From assembly GCA_030408505.1 (NCBI GenBank), contig JAUHQI010000004.1, positions 682,001-746,000 of the forward strand: a stretch of DNA of 64,000 nt, in the 5' to 3' direction. Each line of letters opens with the position of its first letter. Within the stretch, counting starts at the first letter, position 1. Source of the DNA: Candidatus Sacchlamyda saccharinae (GTDB taxonomy: Bacteria; Chlamydiota; Chlamydiia; Chlamydiales; Rhabdochlamydiaceae). The notes under the pieces were generated by a model, which saw only the letters and a program-made list of their open reading frames with translations, searched no databases and was not told where the DNA came from. Made by a program: the position numbers and the translations under genes. Shown here piece after piece: positions 9,518 to 18,417 of the stretch.

Positions 9518-9680
9518 AAGAGACGCTGATTAATTCGGAATTTTCAGATCCGGAAGGATTTCGAAGGAAAAATTGACGCTGGAGTAACAAGCTGACTATT
9601 GATAGTCAGCGGTTTACGAAAAGTCGATTTTGGCTCGAAAGACAACGGAGATGGAACGACCGAATTAATCAGGGTTTCCT
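9518..9680. mobile_element. 163-bp MITE-like dispersed repeat, copy 1
   Basis: Near-identical (about a dozen differences) to 50057-50219. The ends are inverted repeats: gattaattcgg near the left end is mirrored by ccgaattaatc near the right. A perfect 8-bp hairpin, gctgacta-ttga-tagtcagc, lies inside at 9591-9610. The 9-base sequence ctaaaagag occurs at 9514-9522 and again at 9679-9687, overlapping both ends, which could be a target duplication. There is no coding capacity. The element ends 14 bases before the ATG at 9695. Confidence 0.8.
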
Positions 9681-9694
9681 AAAAGAGTACACTA

Positions 9695-10732
9695 ATGACC
9701 AATCCAGTTGGCAACGAAAGCTTCCCCTGGGAAACAATCCTCCCAACCGCCGCAGCAGTCGCCACAGGAGCCCTAGTGCTTTTATGCTGCCGCGTGCAAA
9801 GAGCCGCAGCCTTACCGGCAGCCCCCGGAATTGCTGCTAGACTAGCAGATCGAGTAGTTCGTCCCCCCTTATTCGAATTCGATTCCAGCGACCCCGAGCC
9901 GTTCATCCCACCCTCTATCGAGAAATTTAGAGAAGAGATCGAAAGACAGAACACGGACCCTGAATTTTCACCCAGTGATAGGCTCTTCGTTGAGTATCTG
10001 ACCTGCCTCACCTTTAAGACCCCTAAATGGTTGCAGAGGGAAAAAATATCATATACGTCAGAAGAAGGGCCACTTCCTGGATTTACGGTAAAATACAAGT
10101 CACATCATGATCCAACAGGCCACAAAAGGGCAATGGATGGCAGATACTTTGATCATTTTCGAGATGCAGCGACTAATCGGGAATATCCTATTGATCGAGA
10201 ATACTTCGATTTCGCAAGACTAAAAGCACCTGCCCTGCGAATGCTTCCCTATCAATTTGCGGATCCTAGCTCACTATACCATGGTGATTGGAGGCCTTTC
10301 CCTACTCTTTTTCTAATGGGATGCATACGAACTATGGGCAGTAAGATGGATTTCGCTGGCTTAGATCAACTGATCAAATTGCGCCGGAAACTAGATTTAT
10401 CAAAAGAAGCTTATACAGCTCTAAAACCTGTCTTTCTTTCTGCAGTTCGGAAACTTGCTCGCGAAGAAGATTTTGGACCCGACTCCCCTGCTTACTGGGG
10501 TCTTCTAGCCATCTGCCTTCGTGATCAGCAAATCTATGGGAAACCTTTATTAAGTCATCAAATCTGTCAAGAGGTCGAGAATTTACACGCCTATGACCCT
10601 CGACCTGGCCCCGGAGAAAAACTCCCTATGACTCCCGGAAGACAAGCATTCTTAAACGCTTGCATTGGAGTAAAACGCGTAAAAGCTGCACGCACTTCTG
10701 GCGCTCCTGGCAAAGCAGAAGAGTTATCATAA
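9695..10732 (+). CDS. Hypothetical protein with N-terminal membrane segment, probably frameshifted at its 3' end
   Basis: 345 residues, family not recognised. A hydrophobic segment at about residues 13-33 (ILPTAAAVATGALVLLCC) could be a membrane anchor; the rest is soluble in character. Residues around 225-285 form a module (LDLSKEAY..., AYWGLLAICLRDQQIYG) that reappears in the next reading frame downstream, and both frames end in a GKAE-type tail. The stop at 10730-10732 may therefore be produced by a frameshift within a longer tandem-module gene. The start lies 14 bases after a dispersed repeat that may supply its upstream region. No function is assigned. Confidence 0.5.
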   Translation: MTNPVGNESFPWETILPTAAAVATGALVLLCCRVQRAAALPAAPGIAARLADRVVRPPLFEFDSSDPEPFIPPSIEKFREEIERQNTDPEFSPSDRLFVEYLTCLTFKTPKWLQREKISYTSEEGPLPGFTVKYKSHHDPTGHKRAMDGRYFDHFRDAATNREYPIDREYFDFARLKAPALRMLPYQFADPSSLYHGDWRPFPTLFLMGCIRTMGSKMDFAGLDQLIKLRRKLDLSKEAYTALKPVFLSAVRKLAREEDFGPDSPAYWGLLAICLRDQQIYGKPLLSHQICQEVENLHAYDPRPGPGEKLPMTPGRQAFLNACIGVKRVKAARTSGAPGKAEELS

Positions 10733-11072
10733 ACTTGAGCTTTTTGTTAAAGCCGTAAGCTCGCTAGACGCAGAAAACCTCTTTTTTACCGCTTTTAAAA
10801 GTTTGGTTGATTCAGAAGGAGATTCCATAGAGCAAGATTTTGCCTATCGGGGCCTTCTCGCTGTCTGCTATAGCACTACCCTCTATTCTCCAGAAGGAAG
10901 CGATTTGAGTGATCGACTTCAAAACATATTGAAAGAATCAGACTCAAAATTTACTGGAAAGATCCTCACCGACCTCGCCTCCTGCCAAGGAGGCGATCGA
11001 GCCGCTACTCCAGCCTCGGGTGGTGCCGCTGGGTCCGCTGCAGGGAAAGCAGAAAACTTTGATTCTGAATAG
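10731..11072 (+). pseudogene. Frameshifted continuation of the preceding hypothetical gene
   Basis: An open frame without a good start codon (the first candidate is TTG at 10803) that overlaps the end of the previous frame. Read from 10731 it gives KLELFVKAVSSLDAE and then AYRGLLAVCYSTTLYSPEG, which parallels KLRRKLDLSKEAY and AYWGLLAICLRDQQIYG in the upstream frame. The tail (GSAAGKAE) also resembles the upstream tail (GAPGKAE). The simplest reading is one gene with two diverged tandem modules and an indel between them. An independent small gene from 10803 (89 aa) is the alternative. Confidence 0.45.
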
Positions 11073-11085
11073 TTTACGCATTAGC

Positions 11086-11112
11086 ATAGCAATCTGCTAA
11101 CTCGAGTGCTAA
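11086..11112 (+). promoter_or_regulatory. CIRCE element (HrcA operator)
   Basis: Left half ATAGCAATC (7 of 9 matches to TTAGCACTC), a 9-base spacer and right half GAGTGCTAA (9 of 9). It lies about 45 bases ahead of hrcA, immediately upstream of its promoter. HrcA bound here would repress the hrcA-grpE-dnaK operon until heat or unfolded protein titrates GroEL. Confidence 0.9.
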
Positions 11113-11120
11113 TTTTCCCT

Positions 11121-11149
11121 TTACTTCTCTAGCGCCCATTAGCTATAAT
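11121..11149 (+). promoter_or_regulatory. Putative hrcA promoter
   Basis: TTACTT at 11121-11126, 17 bases, then a perfect TATAAT at 11144-11149, just downstream of the CIRCE element. The -10 box overlaps the ATG at 11148, so that codon cannot be the start if this promoter is used. The next in-frame ATG (11157) falls at the expected transcription start. Confidence 0.65.
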
Positions 11150-11156
11150 GGGCGTT

Positions 11157-12296
11157 ATGCTCAAATCAATGACTCCTAAAAAACCCGCTAAGGACGAAAG
11201 GCAGCGCTTAGTACTGCTTGGCCTTGTCGAGCTCTATCTTGAGACAGGCCAACCTGTAGGCTCGAGCACATTGAAGGAAAAGGGCTTTGAGGGCCTCTCC
11301 TCCGCCACTATCCGCAACTATTTTGCTAAATTGGAAAAAGAGGGCTTTCTGCGCCAACAGCACTCTTCTGGCGGGCGGATACCTACTGAATCAGCATATA
11401 AGCTCTACGTAAAAACACAACTAGATACTCCTCAGCCGAAAAACAAAGACGCAGAACTCCTTCGAGAGCAACTCTCTAGACCCACTCGCGAAGTAGCTGC
11501 TTACCTGCAGCGAGCCGCAGAGGTTATTGCTGATAAAACAGAGTGCGCAGTCTTTTTATCCTCTCCGCGTTTTGATCAAGATTTTATCCTCGATATCAAA
11601 CTGGTAGCCATCGACCAGAATCGTTGCTTGTGTGTACTTGTCACCGACTTTGGCATGGTCCATACCGAAGTACTCTACATCGAAAAAGGTCTCTCAAACA
11701 TCGATTTAAAGAAGATTGCTAATTATTTGCAGTGGCGCATCTCTGGGATGGAAAAACCCAAGCTAAAGCCCGAAGAAGAGAAGATCGGCAATCAGTTTTA
11801 TAAAGAGATCATGCTCCGGCATATCGTCACCTACTCCAACTTTAGCGCAGAAGACATCCACAAAACCGGTTTTTCCAAATTACTTGCTTATCCCGACTTC
11901 AATAATGCAGCCTCGCTTGCAGGCGGGCTTTCTCTCTTTGAGAATGAGACAGATTTGAGAACTTTGATGCAAAAAGCATGCGAAGAAAACAAGCTCTGCT
12001 GCTATTTAGGTGAAGATCTAGATATCATATCGACCGGCATGAGCGGTTGCTCGGTTCTATTAATTCCATATAAAATTCACCAGACTACAGCAGGTGCGAT
12101 TGCACTACTTGGCCCTAACCGCCTCCCCTATCGCAAACTTTTTAGCTTGTTGGAAACCGCCTCAGAAGCCCTCCACGAGACGCTCACAAACAGCTTATAC
12201 AAATTCAAAATAACATTTCGTAAACCAAAGCCCTCACAAATTGAGTTGGAGAATAAATCTCCATCCTTTGGTCTATACATAGAGGACAAAGAATGA
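11157..12296 (+). CDS. hrcA: Heat-inducible transcription repressor HrcA
   Basis: About 379-residue repressor of class I heat-shock genes. The N-terminal winged-helix region has the family block LSSATIRNYFAKLEKEGFLR followed by SSGGRIPTESAYKLYV; the rest is the GAF-like dimerisation part. The start is uncertain: ATG 11148 lies inside the -10 box, 11157 sits at the predicted +1, and 11169 is also in frame. I prefer 11157, which makes the mRNA leaderless. The stop overlaps the ATG of grpE by 4 bases. The CIRCE element upstream implies autorepression, and the hrcA-grpE-dnaK order matches CT394-396. Confidence 0.95.
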   Translation: MLKSMTPKKPAKDERQRLVLLGLVELYLETGQPVGSSTLKEKGFEGLSSATIRNYFAKLEKEGFLRQQHSSGGRIPTESAYKLYVKTQLDTPQPKNKDAELLREQLSRPTREVAAYLQRAAEVIADKTECAVFLSSPRFDQDFILDIKLVAIDQNRCLCVLVTDFGMVHTEVLYIEKGLSNIDLKKIANYLQWRISGMEKPKLKPEEEKIGNQFYKEIMLRHIVTYSNFSAEDIHKTGFSKLLAYPDFNNAASLAGGLSLFENETDLRTLMQKACEENKLCCYLGEDLDIISTGMSGCSVLLIPYKIHQTTAGAIALLGPNRLPYRKLFSLLETASEALHETLTNSLYKFKITFRKPKPSQIELENKSPSFGLYIEDKE

Positions 12297-12835
12297 CAGA
12301 AGAAGAAGAAAAAATTGAAGAACTAGAAACCCCTGAAGTAGAGCAGGAGGAAGACAACTTTAAAGATAAGTACTTTCGCCTCCTTGCTGAGATGGAAAAT
12401 TCGCGCAAGCGCCTGCAAAAAGAAAAGCACGAGATGAACCGCTTTGCTGTGGAAAATGTGATTGCAGAAATCCTTCTTCCCATCGACACTTTTGAAAACG
12501 CCCTAAGCTTCACCGATCAAATGAGCGATGACACCCGCAATTGGGCAAAAGGGTTTGAAATGATCCTAAACCAATTTAAAGAAATGCTGGAGGCCCACAA
12601 TGTGAAGGCTTTCACCTCCGAAGGGAAAATGTTCGATCCAAACATGCATGAAGCAGTTGAAATCGAAGAGACGGAAGACCAGCCAGATGGGACGATCCTA
12701 AAGGAGTTTTTAAAGGGCTACAAGAGTGGTGATCGCGTGCTGCGAGCTGCTCGCGTGAAAGTAGCTAAGGCCCCCAGCAAAGAAGAATCACAAGAAGAAG
12801 AAAAAGGAGAAAATCATGACGAAGAAAAAAAGTAA
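12293..12835 (+). CDS. grpE: GrpE, nucleotide exchange factor of DnaK
   Basis: 180 residues. An acidic N-terminus leads into the long coiled-coil helix ([20 protein letters not shown]), then the beta-domain with the conserved [13 protein letters not shown] stretch and a [15 protein letters not shown] end. GrpE releases ADP from DnaK to restart the folding cycle. It overlaps hrcA by 4 bases and dnaK by 20 bases, so translation of the three is tightly linked. Confidence 0.96.
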   Translation: MTEEEEKIEELETPEVEQEEDNFKDKYFRLLAEMENSRKRLQKEKHEMNRFAVENVIAEILLPIDTFENALSFTDQMSDDTRNWAKGFEMILNQFKEMLEAHNVKAFTSEGKMFDPNMHEAVEIEETEDQPDGTILKEFLKGYKSGDRVLRAARVKVAKAPSKEESQEEEKGENHDEEKK

Positions 12836-14741
12836 TAAAATCATAGGAATTGACCTTGGAACCACAAACTCCTGCGTATCCATTATGGAGGGGGGCACAC
12901 CAAAGGTTATCGCTAACGCTGAAGGCACACGCACAACACCATCAGTTGTAGCCTACAAAGATGCTGAGAGGATTGTCGGAACGCCTGCAAAACGCCAGGC
13001 AGTTACCAATCCAGAGAAAACCATTTTCTCTGCAAAGCGCTTCATTGGCCGTAAGCACGCTGAGATCCAATCAGAGACCACAAACGTCCCCTACCACGTT
13101 GTCGCTGGGAAAAATGGCGATGCCGCTTTCGAGATCGATGGCAAACAGATCACTCCAGAAGAAGTAGGCGCGCAAGTTCTCATCAAGATGAAAGAAACCG
13201 CAGAAGCCTACCTTGGTGAAGAAATTACAGAAGCTGTCATCACAGTGCCAGCTTACTTCAACGATGCGCAACGCCAATCGACAAAAGATGCAGGACGCAT
13301 TGCAGGCCTGGATGTAAAACGAATCATCCCAGAGCCGACAGCAGCTGCCCTAGCGTATGGCCTCGACAAACAAAGTGATAAAAAAATCGCCGTTTATGAC
13401 CTTGGCGGAGGAACCTTTGACATCTCGATCCTCGAGATCGGAGATGGCGTCTTCGAAGTACTCTCAACCAACGGTGACACTCACCTTGGTGGTGATGACT
13501 TTGATAACGTAGTCCTAGAATGGCTCATCGAAGAATTTAAGAAAGACAACAGCATCGACCTCTCGCAAGATAAAATGGCGCTCCAGCGCCTACGCGACGC
13601 GGCCGAGAAAGCTAAAATTGAGCTCTCTGGTACCCAACAAACAGAAATCAATCAACCGTTCATTACAATGGATGCGACAGGCCCCAAACACTTGCAGCTC
13701 ACCCTCACAAGAGCGAAGTTTGAGAGCCTCGTGCACGATCTCATTGAAAGAACAGCTGAGCCTTGCCGCAAAGCGATGCAAGATGCTGGCCTCTCTACCA
13801 ATCAGATTGATGAGGTAATCCTCGTCGGTGGAATGACCCGTATGCCAGCTGTTGAGAAAAAGGTAAGCGAGATCTTCAGCAAAGAGCCACACAAAGGGGT
13901 GAACCCCGATGAAGTGGTAGCCATCGGCGCTGGGATCCAGGGTGGAGTACTCACAGGAGACGTCAAAGACGTCCTCCTCCTCGACGTAATCCCTCTAACG
14001 CTTGGTATCGAAACCCTCGGCGGCGTACTAACACCGCTTGTTGAGCGTAACACCACCATCCCAACACAGAAGAAGCAAGTCTTCTCAACAGCTGCAGACA
14101 ACCAGCCAGCCGTAACCATCGTCGTCCTCCAAGGAGAGCGTAAGATGGCAGGTGACAACAAAGAGATCGGCCGGTTTGACCTCACAGACATCCCTCCAGC
14201 GCCTCGCGGTATGCCGCAGATCGAGGTATGCTTCGATGTCGATGCGAACGGTATCCTAAACGTCTCAGCAAAAGACACCAAAACTGGCAAAGAGCAAAAG
14301 ATCCGGATCGAAGCAAAATCAGGTCTATCTGATGAAGACGTCGAGAAGATGCTCAAGGATGCCGAGCTGCATGCTGATGAAGACAAGAAGAAGAAAGAAG
14401 CTGTCGAAGTGCGCAACGAAGCAGACTCGCTTGCTTTCCGCGCTCAGAAGGCCCTGGACGACAACAAAGGGAAAATCCCTGAAAACGTCACTTCAGAGGT
14501 TCAAACCCACATCGACGCGGTGAAAAAGTCGCTCGAGGGCGAAGACATCGAAGTGATCAAATCAGCCAAAGATGCGCTCAATACCCACATGCAAAAAATT
14601 GGGGAAGCCATGCAGGGGCAAGGAGGCCCAGAAGCTGGTCCTCAAGCCGGCGCAGGCGCCCCTCCCCCTCCACAAGGAGAGGAAAAGCCTGATATAGAAG
14701 AGGCTGAGGTCGAAATCCTCGACGAAGAAGAGAAAAAGTAA
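12816..14741 (+). CDS. dnaK: Chaperone protein DnaK (Hsp70)
   Basis: 641-residue Hsp70. The nucleotide-binding domain opens with [14 protein letters not shown] and includes the adenosine motif [13 protein letters not shown] and the phosphate motif [10 protein letters not shown]. The interdomain linker [15 protein letters not shown] and the substrate-binding domain follow, and the C-terminal lid ends in [12 protein letters not shown]-like acidic residues after a Gly/Ala/Pro-rich linker. The start has a good Shine-Dalgarno (AAGGAGAAAATC before ATG) located inside the grpE coding end. Length is normal for bacterial DnaK. A strong terminator follows. Confidence 0.98.
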   Translation: MTKKKSNKIIGIDLGTTNSCVSIMEGGTPKVIANAEGTRTTPSVVAYKDAERIVGTPAKRQAVTNPEKTIFSAKRFIGRKHAEIQSETTNVPYHVVAGKNGDAAFEIDGKQITPEEVGAQVLIKMKETAEAYLGEEITEAVITVPAYFNDAQRQSTKDAGRIAGLDVKRIIPEPTAAALAYGLDKQSDKKIAVYDLGGGTFDISILEIGDGVFEVLSTNGDTHLGGDDFDNVVLEWLIEEFKKDNSIDLSQDKMALQRLRDAAEKAKIELSGTQQTEINQPFITMDATGPKHLQLTLTRAKFESLVHDLIERTAEPCRKAMQDAGLSTNQIDEVILVGGMTRMPAVEKKVSEIFSKEPHKGVNPDEVVAIGAGIQGGVLTGDVKDVLLLDVIPLTLGIETLGGVLTPLVERNTTIPTQKKQVFSTAADNQPAVTIVVLQGERKMAGDNKEIGRFDLTDIPPAPRGMPQIEVCFDVDANGILNVSAKDTKTGKEQKIRIEAKSGLSDEDVEKMLKDAELHADEDKKKKEAVEVRNEADSLAFRAQKALDDNKGKIPENVTSEVQTHIDAVKKSLEGEDIEVIKSAKDALNTHMQKIGEAMQGQGGPEAGPQAGAGAPPPPQGEEKPDIEEAEVEILDEEEKK

Positions 14742-14748
14742 GCCCCAA

Positions 14749-14777
14749 AAGGCCGGCGAAAGCCGGCCTTTCTTTTT
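14749..14777 (+). terminator. Rho-independent terminator of the hrcA-grpE-dnaK operon
   Basis: A perfect 9-bp stem, aaggccggc (14749-14757) paired with gccggcctt (14762-14770), with a GAAA loop and a T-rich tail. It begins 8 bases after the dnaK stop. Confidence 0.93.
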
Positions 14778-14791
14778 ATCCTAAGATTTAG

Positions 14792-14797
14792 TATAAT
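14792..14797 (+). promoter_or_regulatory. -10 box just before the first RING-like gene
   Basis: A perfect TATAAT whose end is 7 bases from the ATG at 14805; no Shine-Dalgarno is present. The candidate -35 region overlaps the T-tract of the dnaK terminator and is weak. Transcription would start at or next to the ATG. Confidence 0.5.
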
Positions 14798-14804
14798 AAA
14801 TTAT

Positions 14805-15563
14805 ATGGGATTGCCAATTAAAGACATAAATAGAGAATATTTTAGAACTAACCAAGACCTAGGTCGTGGTTGTTCAATATGTTTAAATACCTTTCAAGAT
14901 GGAGAAAGGTGGATCGCCCACTCCAATCCCGACAGCACCAAATACCGCATCATTACCCGCTCCTTCCATCAATACATCCACCCCATGCACGAAGACTGCT
15001 ATGATCAGCTCCGACCCAGTGGCTCTGATCAGTGTCCCGAGTGCAGAAAAATCATCGGCGAGCCGCTGCACGCTCCGGTGCGCGCTCCGGTGGCGGTGTT
15101 AGCACCACCACCACCAGTTGCTCCCCCAAGCCCTCTTCTTAACAACACGCTCCTCGCCACCTTAGGAAGCACCCTTGCGAGCCTAACATCAGGCGCCAGC
15201 CTGGCCCAAACCGCTTCACTTGGTGGAATCACCTACCTAGCTGGCAATAGGATCAGCCCACTTGCTGCTACGGCTTTAAGCACTGCTCTCGGGACCCTTG
15301 CTCGCGTCCATTTTGCTACGGCTGCTCTTGCCACAGTCCTCGCCGGCACAGCCATTGGCGTTGAAACACTGAACTACATCCAAAGCCGCGACCACTCTGC
15401 CGTTGTTTTAGGGCTTGGAGCAGCAGCTACCATGCTCAAATTTTATTTCCTAACAAGCTCAAGCCTTGGCCTACAGCTTTCTGTAAATGCAGCCATTTCT
15501 ACAATCATTTCTTTAAGTATTGTAAAAATTATTGACAGCAAAATTAATAGCGCTATTTTTTAA
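14805..15563 (+). CDS. RING-finger-like membrane protein, candidate host-directed effector
   Basis: 252 residues. Residues 23-80 have the spacing of a RING-H2 domain: C23-x2-C26, H59-x2-H62-x2-C65 and C77-x2-C80, with the third ligand probably H55 rather than cysteine. A proline-rich linker (VLAPPPPVAPPSP) leads to about 130 residues of Ala/Leu/Thr-rich hydrophobic sequence with several possible membrane helices. RING domains bind E2 enzymes and promote ubiquitin transfer in eukaryotes; bacteria have no ubiquitin, so a role inside the host is inferred. A paralogue follows at 15665. The start codon sits 7 bases after a perfect TATAAT without a ribosome-binding site. E3 activity is not proven by the sequence. 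Confidence 0.6.
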   Translation: MGLPIKDINREYFRTNQDLGRGCSICLNTFQDGERWIAHSNPDSTKYRIITRSFHQYIHPMHEDCYDQLRPSGSDQCPECRKIIGEPLHAPVRAPVAVLAPPPPVAPPSPLLNNTLLATLGSTLASLTSGASLAQTASLGGITYLAGNRISPLAATALSTALGTLARVHFATAALATVLAGTAIGVETLNYIQSRDHSAVVLGLGAAATMLKFYFLTSSSLGLQLSVNAAISTIISLSIVKIIDSKINSAIF

Positions 15564-15630
15564 TTAATAAAACTCAAAACCTTCGCAGCTTAAAAAAATA
15601 ATCAACCTTTCCTCTAATGCAAAACCGCGG

Positions 15631-15636
15631 TATAAT
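15631..15636 (+). promoter_or_regulatory. -10 box upstream of the second RING-like gene
   Basis: TATAAT at 15631-15636; the matching -35 is poor. It is followed by a good Shine-Dalgarno (TTGGAGGTAA, about 15651-15660) and ATG at 15665, giving a leader of about 20 bases. This indicates a start at 15665 rather than at the earlier in-frame ATG at 15617. Confidence 0.55.
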
Positions 15637-15664
15637 ACTTATTAAAACTTTTGGAGGTAATACC

Positions 15665-16831
15665 ATGACAAATACTGTCGACACTACAAGGATTCCTACA
15701 TCTCAACTGCCAGCTCACCACAGCTGCGGAATCTGTCTTAAAGATTCTGACAGCAGGCTCGACCCTTGGGTTAAGCACACAGGACTTGGAGGCGATGCCC
15801 ACCCCATACACTACTACTGCTTCAAAAAATCCCTTCAAAGCAATCCTCAGTGCCCAATGTGCAGAACACCTATGACAGACAATCTTTCTGGTCGAGTTGA
15901 TGTTCTACAATATCTTCTTACACGCTCAGGCAAAAACACCAAGACAGCCGAAAGACTCATCTTAGCTCCAATGGTTATGGGTGCTGCGACGATTGCCCTC
16001 ATGGCAGCGATTGAACTTTCTGGCCTTAAAGGGACGAAAGATATCCTAGCTATCGGCGGTGGCGGATACATGATGGGCGCTATTGCTTTCGGAGCTGCCT
16101 ATGGTACTGCAGGGGTAGAACTCAGCTGGAATAAACTGGCAAAATTTGCAGCAGCTGGATTTACAGCTGGCGCCGTTGTTGGTAACGAATTTCTCAATCG
16201 CGGTTTTACTCCTCCCACCGCTTCAAAGCTTGAAATCACTGGAGTATTTGGCGTTTGTGGAGCTGTCATTGGTGCTGCCATCAGCCCATTTATTGGCAAA
16301 GGTGCACGCGCTGAAGTAGCAGATGATCATCGCATCCACCAAGCCTCTCAGGGTGCTGCTATCGCAGCTACACTAGTTGGAACCGTTGCCTGGTTTTTAG
16401 GTAAAACGCAAGACAGCCCAATGGCTCAAATTTTTGGCATTGTGGCCATTGCTAGATCTACAGGCCTGATCCCATTATCTATTGGCGCTGGAATAGGAAC
16501 CCTTACCGCTGGAGCGATCCGCTTTGGCCAGTGGTATGGCCAGCAAGCCAAAGAAGCTGCTGCTGCCACTTCTGCTGCGATGACAGCTGTTGTCTTGCAT
16601 GCGCAGAATCCTACCTGTCCAGCTCCCCAAGGCGTTGGGATCTCAGCTGCTGCCACTCGATTTGGAATGACTGCTGCAAAAACTTTTATGAAGATGGGTT
16701 TTAGAAATCTAGATAGAACGCAATCGCTTTTTGCTGCAGGAATGGTCGCAGCTATAGCTTCTGCTGCTGGATCTACTCTCCTTGCTAGAGCTTACCAGTC
16801 GTACAAGCGCTCTACTGCTGCTGCAGCTTAA
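15665..16831 (+). CDS. RING-finger-like multi-pass membrane protein, paralogue of the preceding gene
   Basis: 388 residues from the ATG preceded by GGAGG. The zinc-ligand pattern near the N-terminus is C21-x2-C24, H46-x2-H49-x2-C52 and C63-x2-C66 (CPMC), the same HPxHxxC core as the upstream gene. From about residue 95 the protein is a succession of Gly/Ala-rich hydrophobic helices, probably six or more membrane segments, much longer than in its neighbour. A membrane-anchored RING would resemble host organelle E3 ligases; insertion into the inclusion membrane is possible but inferred. The last 20 bases overlap the methyltransferase gene on the other strand. No enzymatic residue beyond the metal ligands can be read. 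Confidence 0.6.
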   Translation: MTNTVDTTRIPTSQLPAHHSCGICLKDSDSRLDPWVKHTGLGGDAHPIHYYCFKKSLQSNPQCPMCRTPMTDNLSGRVDVLQYLLTRSGKNTKTAERLILAPMVMGAATIALMAAIELSGLKGTKDILAIGGGGYMMGAIAFGAAYGTAGVELSWNKLAKFAAAGFTAGAVVGNEFLNRGFTPPTASKLEITGVFGVCGAVIGAAISPFIGKGARAEVADDHRIHQASQGAAIAATLVGTVAWFLGKTQDSPMAQIFGIVAIARSTGLIPLSIGAGIGTLTAGAIRFGQWYGQQAKEAAAATSAAMTAVVLHAQNPTCPAPQGVGISAAATRFGMTAAKTFMKMGFRNLDRTQSLFAAGMVAAIASAAGSTLLARAYQSYKRSTAAAA

Positions 16832-17426
16832 GCACAACTTTGCAGTTGAAGTAAACATCATCAGCCACTGCATCTTCACCGATTATGGTGAAGTGCTGGC
16901 TGATTTTTTTTTGCCACCAAGACTTTTCCTTAACAGTAAGATGGAGAGGATGGCCTAGGCGCTTGCCCGTTAGATCCTCCACAAGACAAATACTAAAATA
17001 GCCGCCGTAGCGCATTCTTTTAGCCATTTGCTCTAAACAGGTCTCAATGTGATCTTCCGGAATATGCTCGAGTACATCGCAACAATAGATCCAGTAAGCT
17101 GACTTTAAACTCTCTGGCAGATCCCATAGACAGCCCTGAACAAAATGAAGTTGATGAGCAAAGAGGGTGAGCATGTGACGGATCTCTTCATCGAGGCAAT
17201 AGGGTGAGATATCAAACATCGTCAGATTGAGCCCTTTGGAGATGAATTCTTTGGCGATGCGGCCCGTTCCACATCCAAAATCAATCACCGTCTGCCCTGC
17301 GCGAATCTCCCCTTTAAACCCCTCGAAAAAAAAGCGGGAAAAGAGCTCGCCAGGACTACACTCTCGATAGTCAGGGATCTCGCGCCAGATTACATCGTAC
17401 TTTGCTTTTTCACTTTCTGCTTCCAT
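16812..17426 (-). CDS. Class I SAM-dependent methyltransferase
   Basis: 204 residues. Motif I is TVIDFGCGTGRIAKEF, followed by an acidic residue after strand 2 (MFDISPYCL) and a motif IV region (YWIYCCDVLEHIPEDH). This is a generic small-molecule-type methyltransferase fold; the substrate cannot be read from the sequence. The start has a purine-rich AGGGGGGAT ribosome-binding site. It lies 16 bases downstream of the GH3 gene on the same strand and is probably cotranscribed with it. Its 3' end overlaps the convergent RING-like gene by 20 bases. Confidence 0.8.
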   Translation of the reverse strand: MEAESEKAKYDVIWREIPDYRECSPGELFSRFFFEGFKGEIRAGQTVIDFGCGTGRIAKEFISKGLNLTMFDISPYCLDEEIRHMLTLFAHQLHFVQGCLWDLPESLKSAYWIYCCDVLEHIPEDHIETCLEQMAKRMRYGGYFSICLVEDLTGKRLGHPLHLTVKEKSWWQKKISQHFTIIGEDAVADDVYFNCKVVLKLQQQ

Positions 17427-17442
17427 ATCCCCCCTTGATATA

Positions 17443-18321
17443 CTAAAGCGGATATTTTGCCAATTTTAAGCGCTCGATCCTAGCTAATCGATCATCGATG
17501 ACCTCTTCAGAGACATTGCGAGTGATCCGCTCGATCGCCTTGGGGATCCACTCTTGAAGCCACTCATCGGTGCAACCATTGTAGAGGAGAAGGTCTGCCC
17601 CGGCCAGAAGGGCCCTTTCAGCGATCTCATCAGGATCGTAGAGCCCTGATAGGGCCCCCATTGAAAGCGAGTCGGTGATGATCACCCCCTCAAACCCCAT
17701 CTCCTCCCTCAATATCCCAGTCACAATCCTTGGAGAAAGAGAGCTAGGCAAGCTATCGAGCTCTGGAAAGAGCAGATGCCCCACCATCACCATATCCACC
17801 CCAGCATCGATTAGAGCTTGAAAAGGGACCCATTCGCAGGCCCGCATCTCTTCTACCGATTTATCAATCACAGGTAGGGAAAGATGGGAGTCGATATGGG
17901 TATCCCCATGCCCTGGGAAATGCTTAGCGCAGGCCCAAATCCCCCCTTGCTGCATCCCCCGCATCACAGCCAACCCCCTCTTGGCCACCTCCTCTGGATC
18001 ATTTCCAAAGGAGCGGTCTCCGATGACAGGGTTATCGGGATTGCTGTTTACATCGACCACAGGGGCTAGGGCCGATTGAATCCCCCTCTCGCGGCACTGG
18101 CGTGCTATCTCCCTCCCATGAGTCTCCAATACCTCCATATCCTCAATAGCACCCAGGGCGCCATTTTTCGGCAAATCTGGGACCTCTTCAATCCTCATGC
18201 CCATACCCCATTCAGCATCCACGACAAGTAATTGATTATCAGCAGCTTGCAACTTGACTGAAATGAGCCCTCCGATCTCCCTGTTTTTCAGTGGCTTAGG
18301 AAGGATAAATAGCTTTTCCAC
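17443..18321 (-). CDS. Glycoside hydrolase family 3 (NagZ-like beta-N-acetylhexosaminidase), apparently short at the N-terminus
   Basis: The catalytic core is clear: a LLVVDAEWGMGMR strand, PVIGDRSFG, KHFPGHGDTHIDSHLSLP with the Asp-His dyad of NagZ enzymes, and FEGVIITDSLSMGAL with the nucleophile aspartate. NagZ removes GlcNAc from muropeptides during wall recycling, a possible function here. The first beta-alpha unit normally preceding the DAEWG strand is largely missing. The in-frame extension upstream runs through the promoter and 5' end of the divergent gene at 18418, so it is not credible. GTG at 18321 is the best start I can see, but it lies only 3 bases from a TATAAT-like box. The gene may be 5'-truncated. 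Confidence 0.7.
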   Translation of the reverse strand: MEKLFILPKPLKNREIGGLISVKLQAADNQLLVVDAEWGMGMRIEEVPDLPKNGALGAIEDMEVLETHGREIARQCRERGIQSALAPVVDVNSNPDNPVIGDRSFGNDPEEVAKRGLAVMRGMQQGGIWACAKHFPGHGDTHIDSHLSLPVIDKSVEEMRACEWVPFQALIDAGVDMVMVGHLLFPELDSLPSSLSPRIVTGILREEMGFEGVIITDSLSMGALSGLYDPDEIAERALLAGADLLLYNGCTDEWLQEWIPKAIERITRNVSEEVIDDRLARIERLKLAKYPL

Positions 18322-18367
18322 TTTATTATAAGAACTTAAATAAACCGGTAAAATTATTAATAAAATC

Positions 18368-18396
18368 TTTACAAAAGTAAAATATTTTGTTATAAT
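18368..18396 (+). promoter_or_regulatory. Promoter of the USP-like peptidase gene
   Basis: TTTACA at 18368-18373, exactly 17 bases, then TATAAT at 18391-18396. A Shine-Dalgarno (AAAGGAG) lies 8 bases before the ATG at 18418. This is one of the best promoter matches in the window. Confidence 0.8.
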
Positions 18397-18417
18397 AGCA
18401 CTAAAAGGAGATAATTT

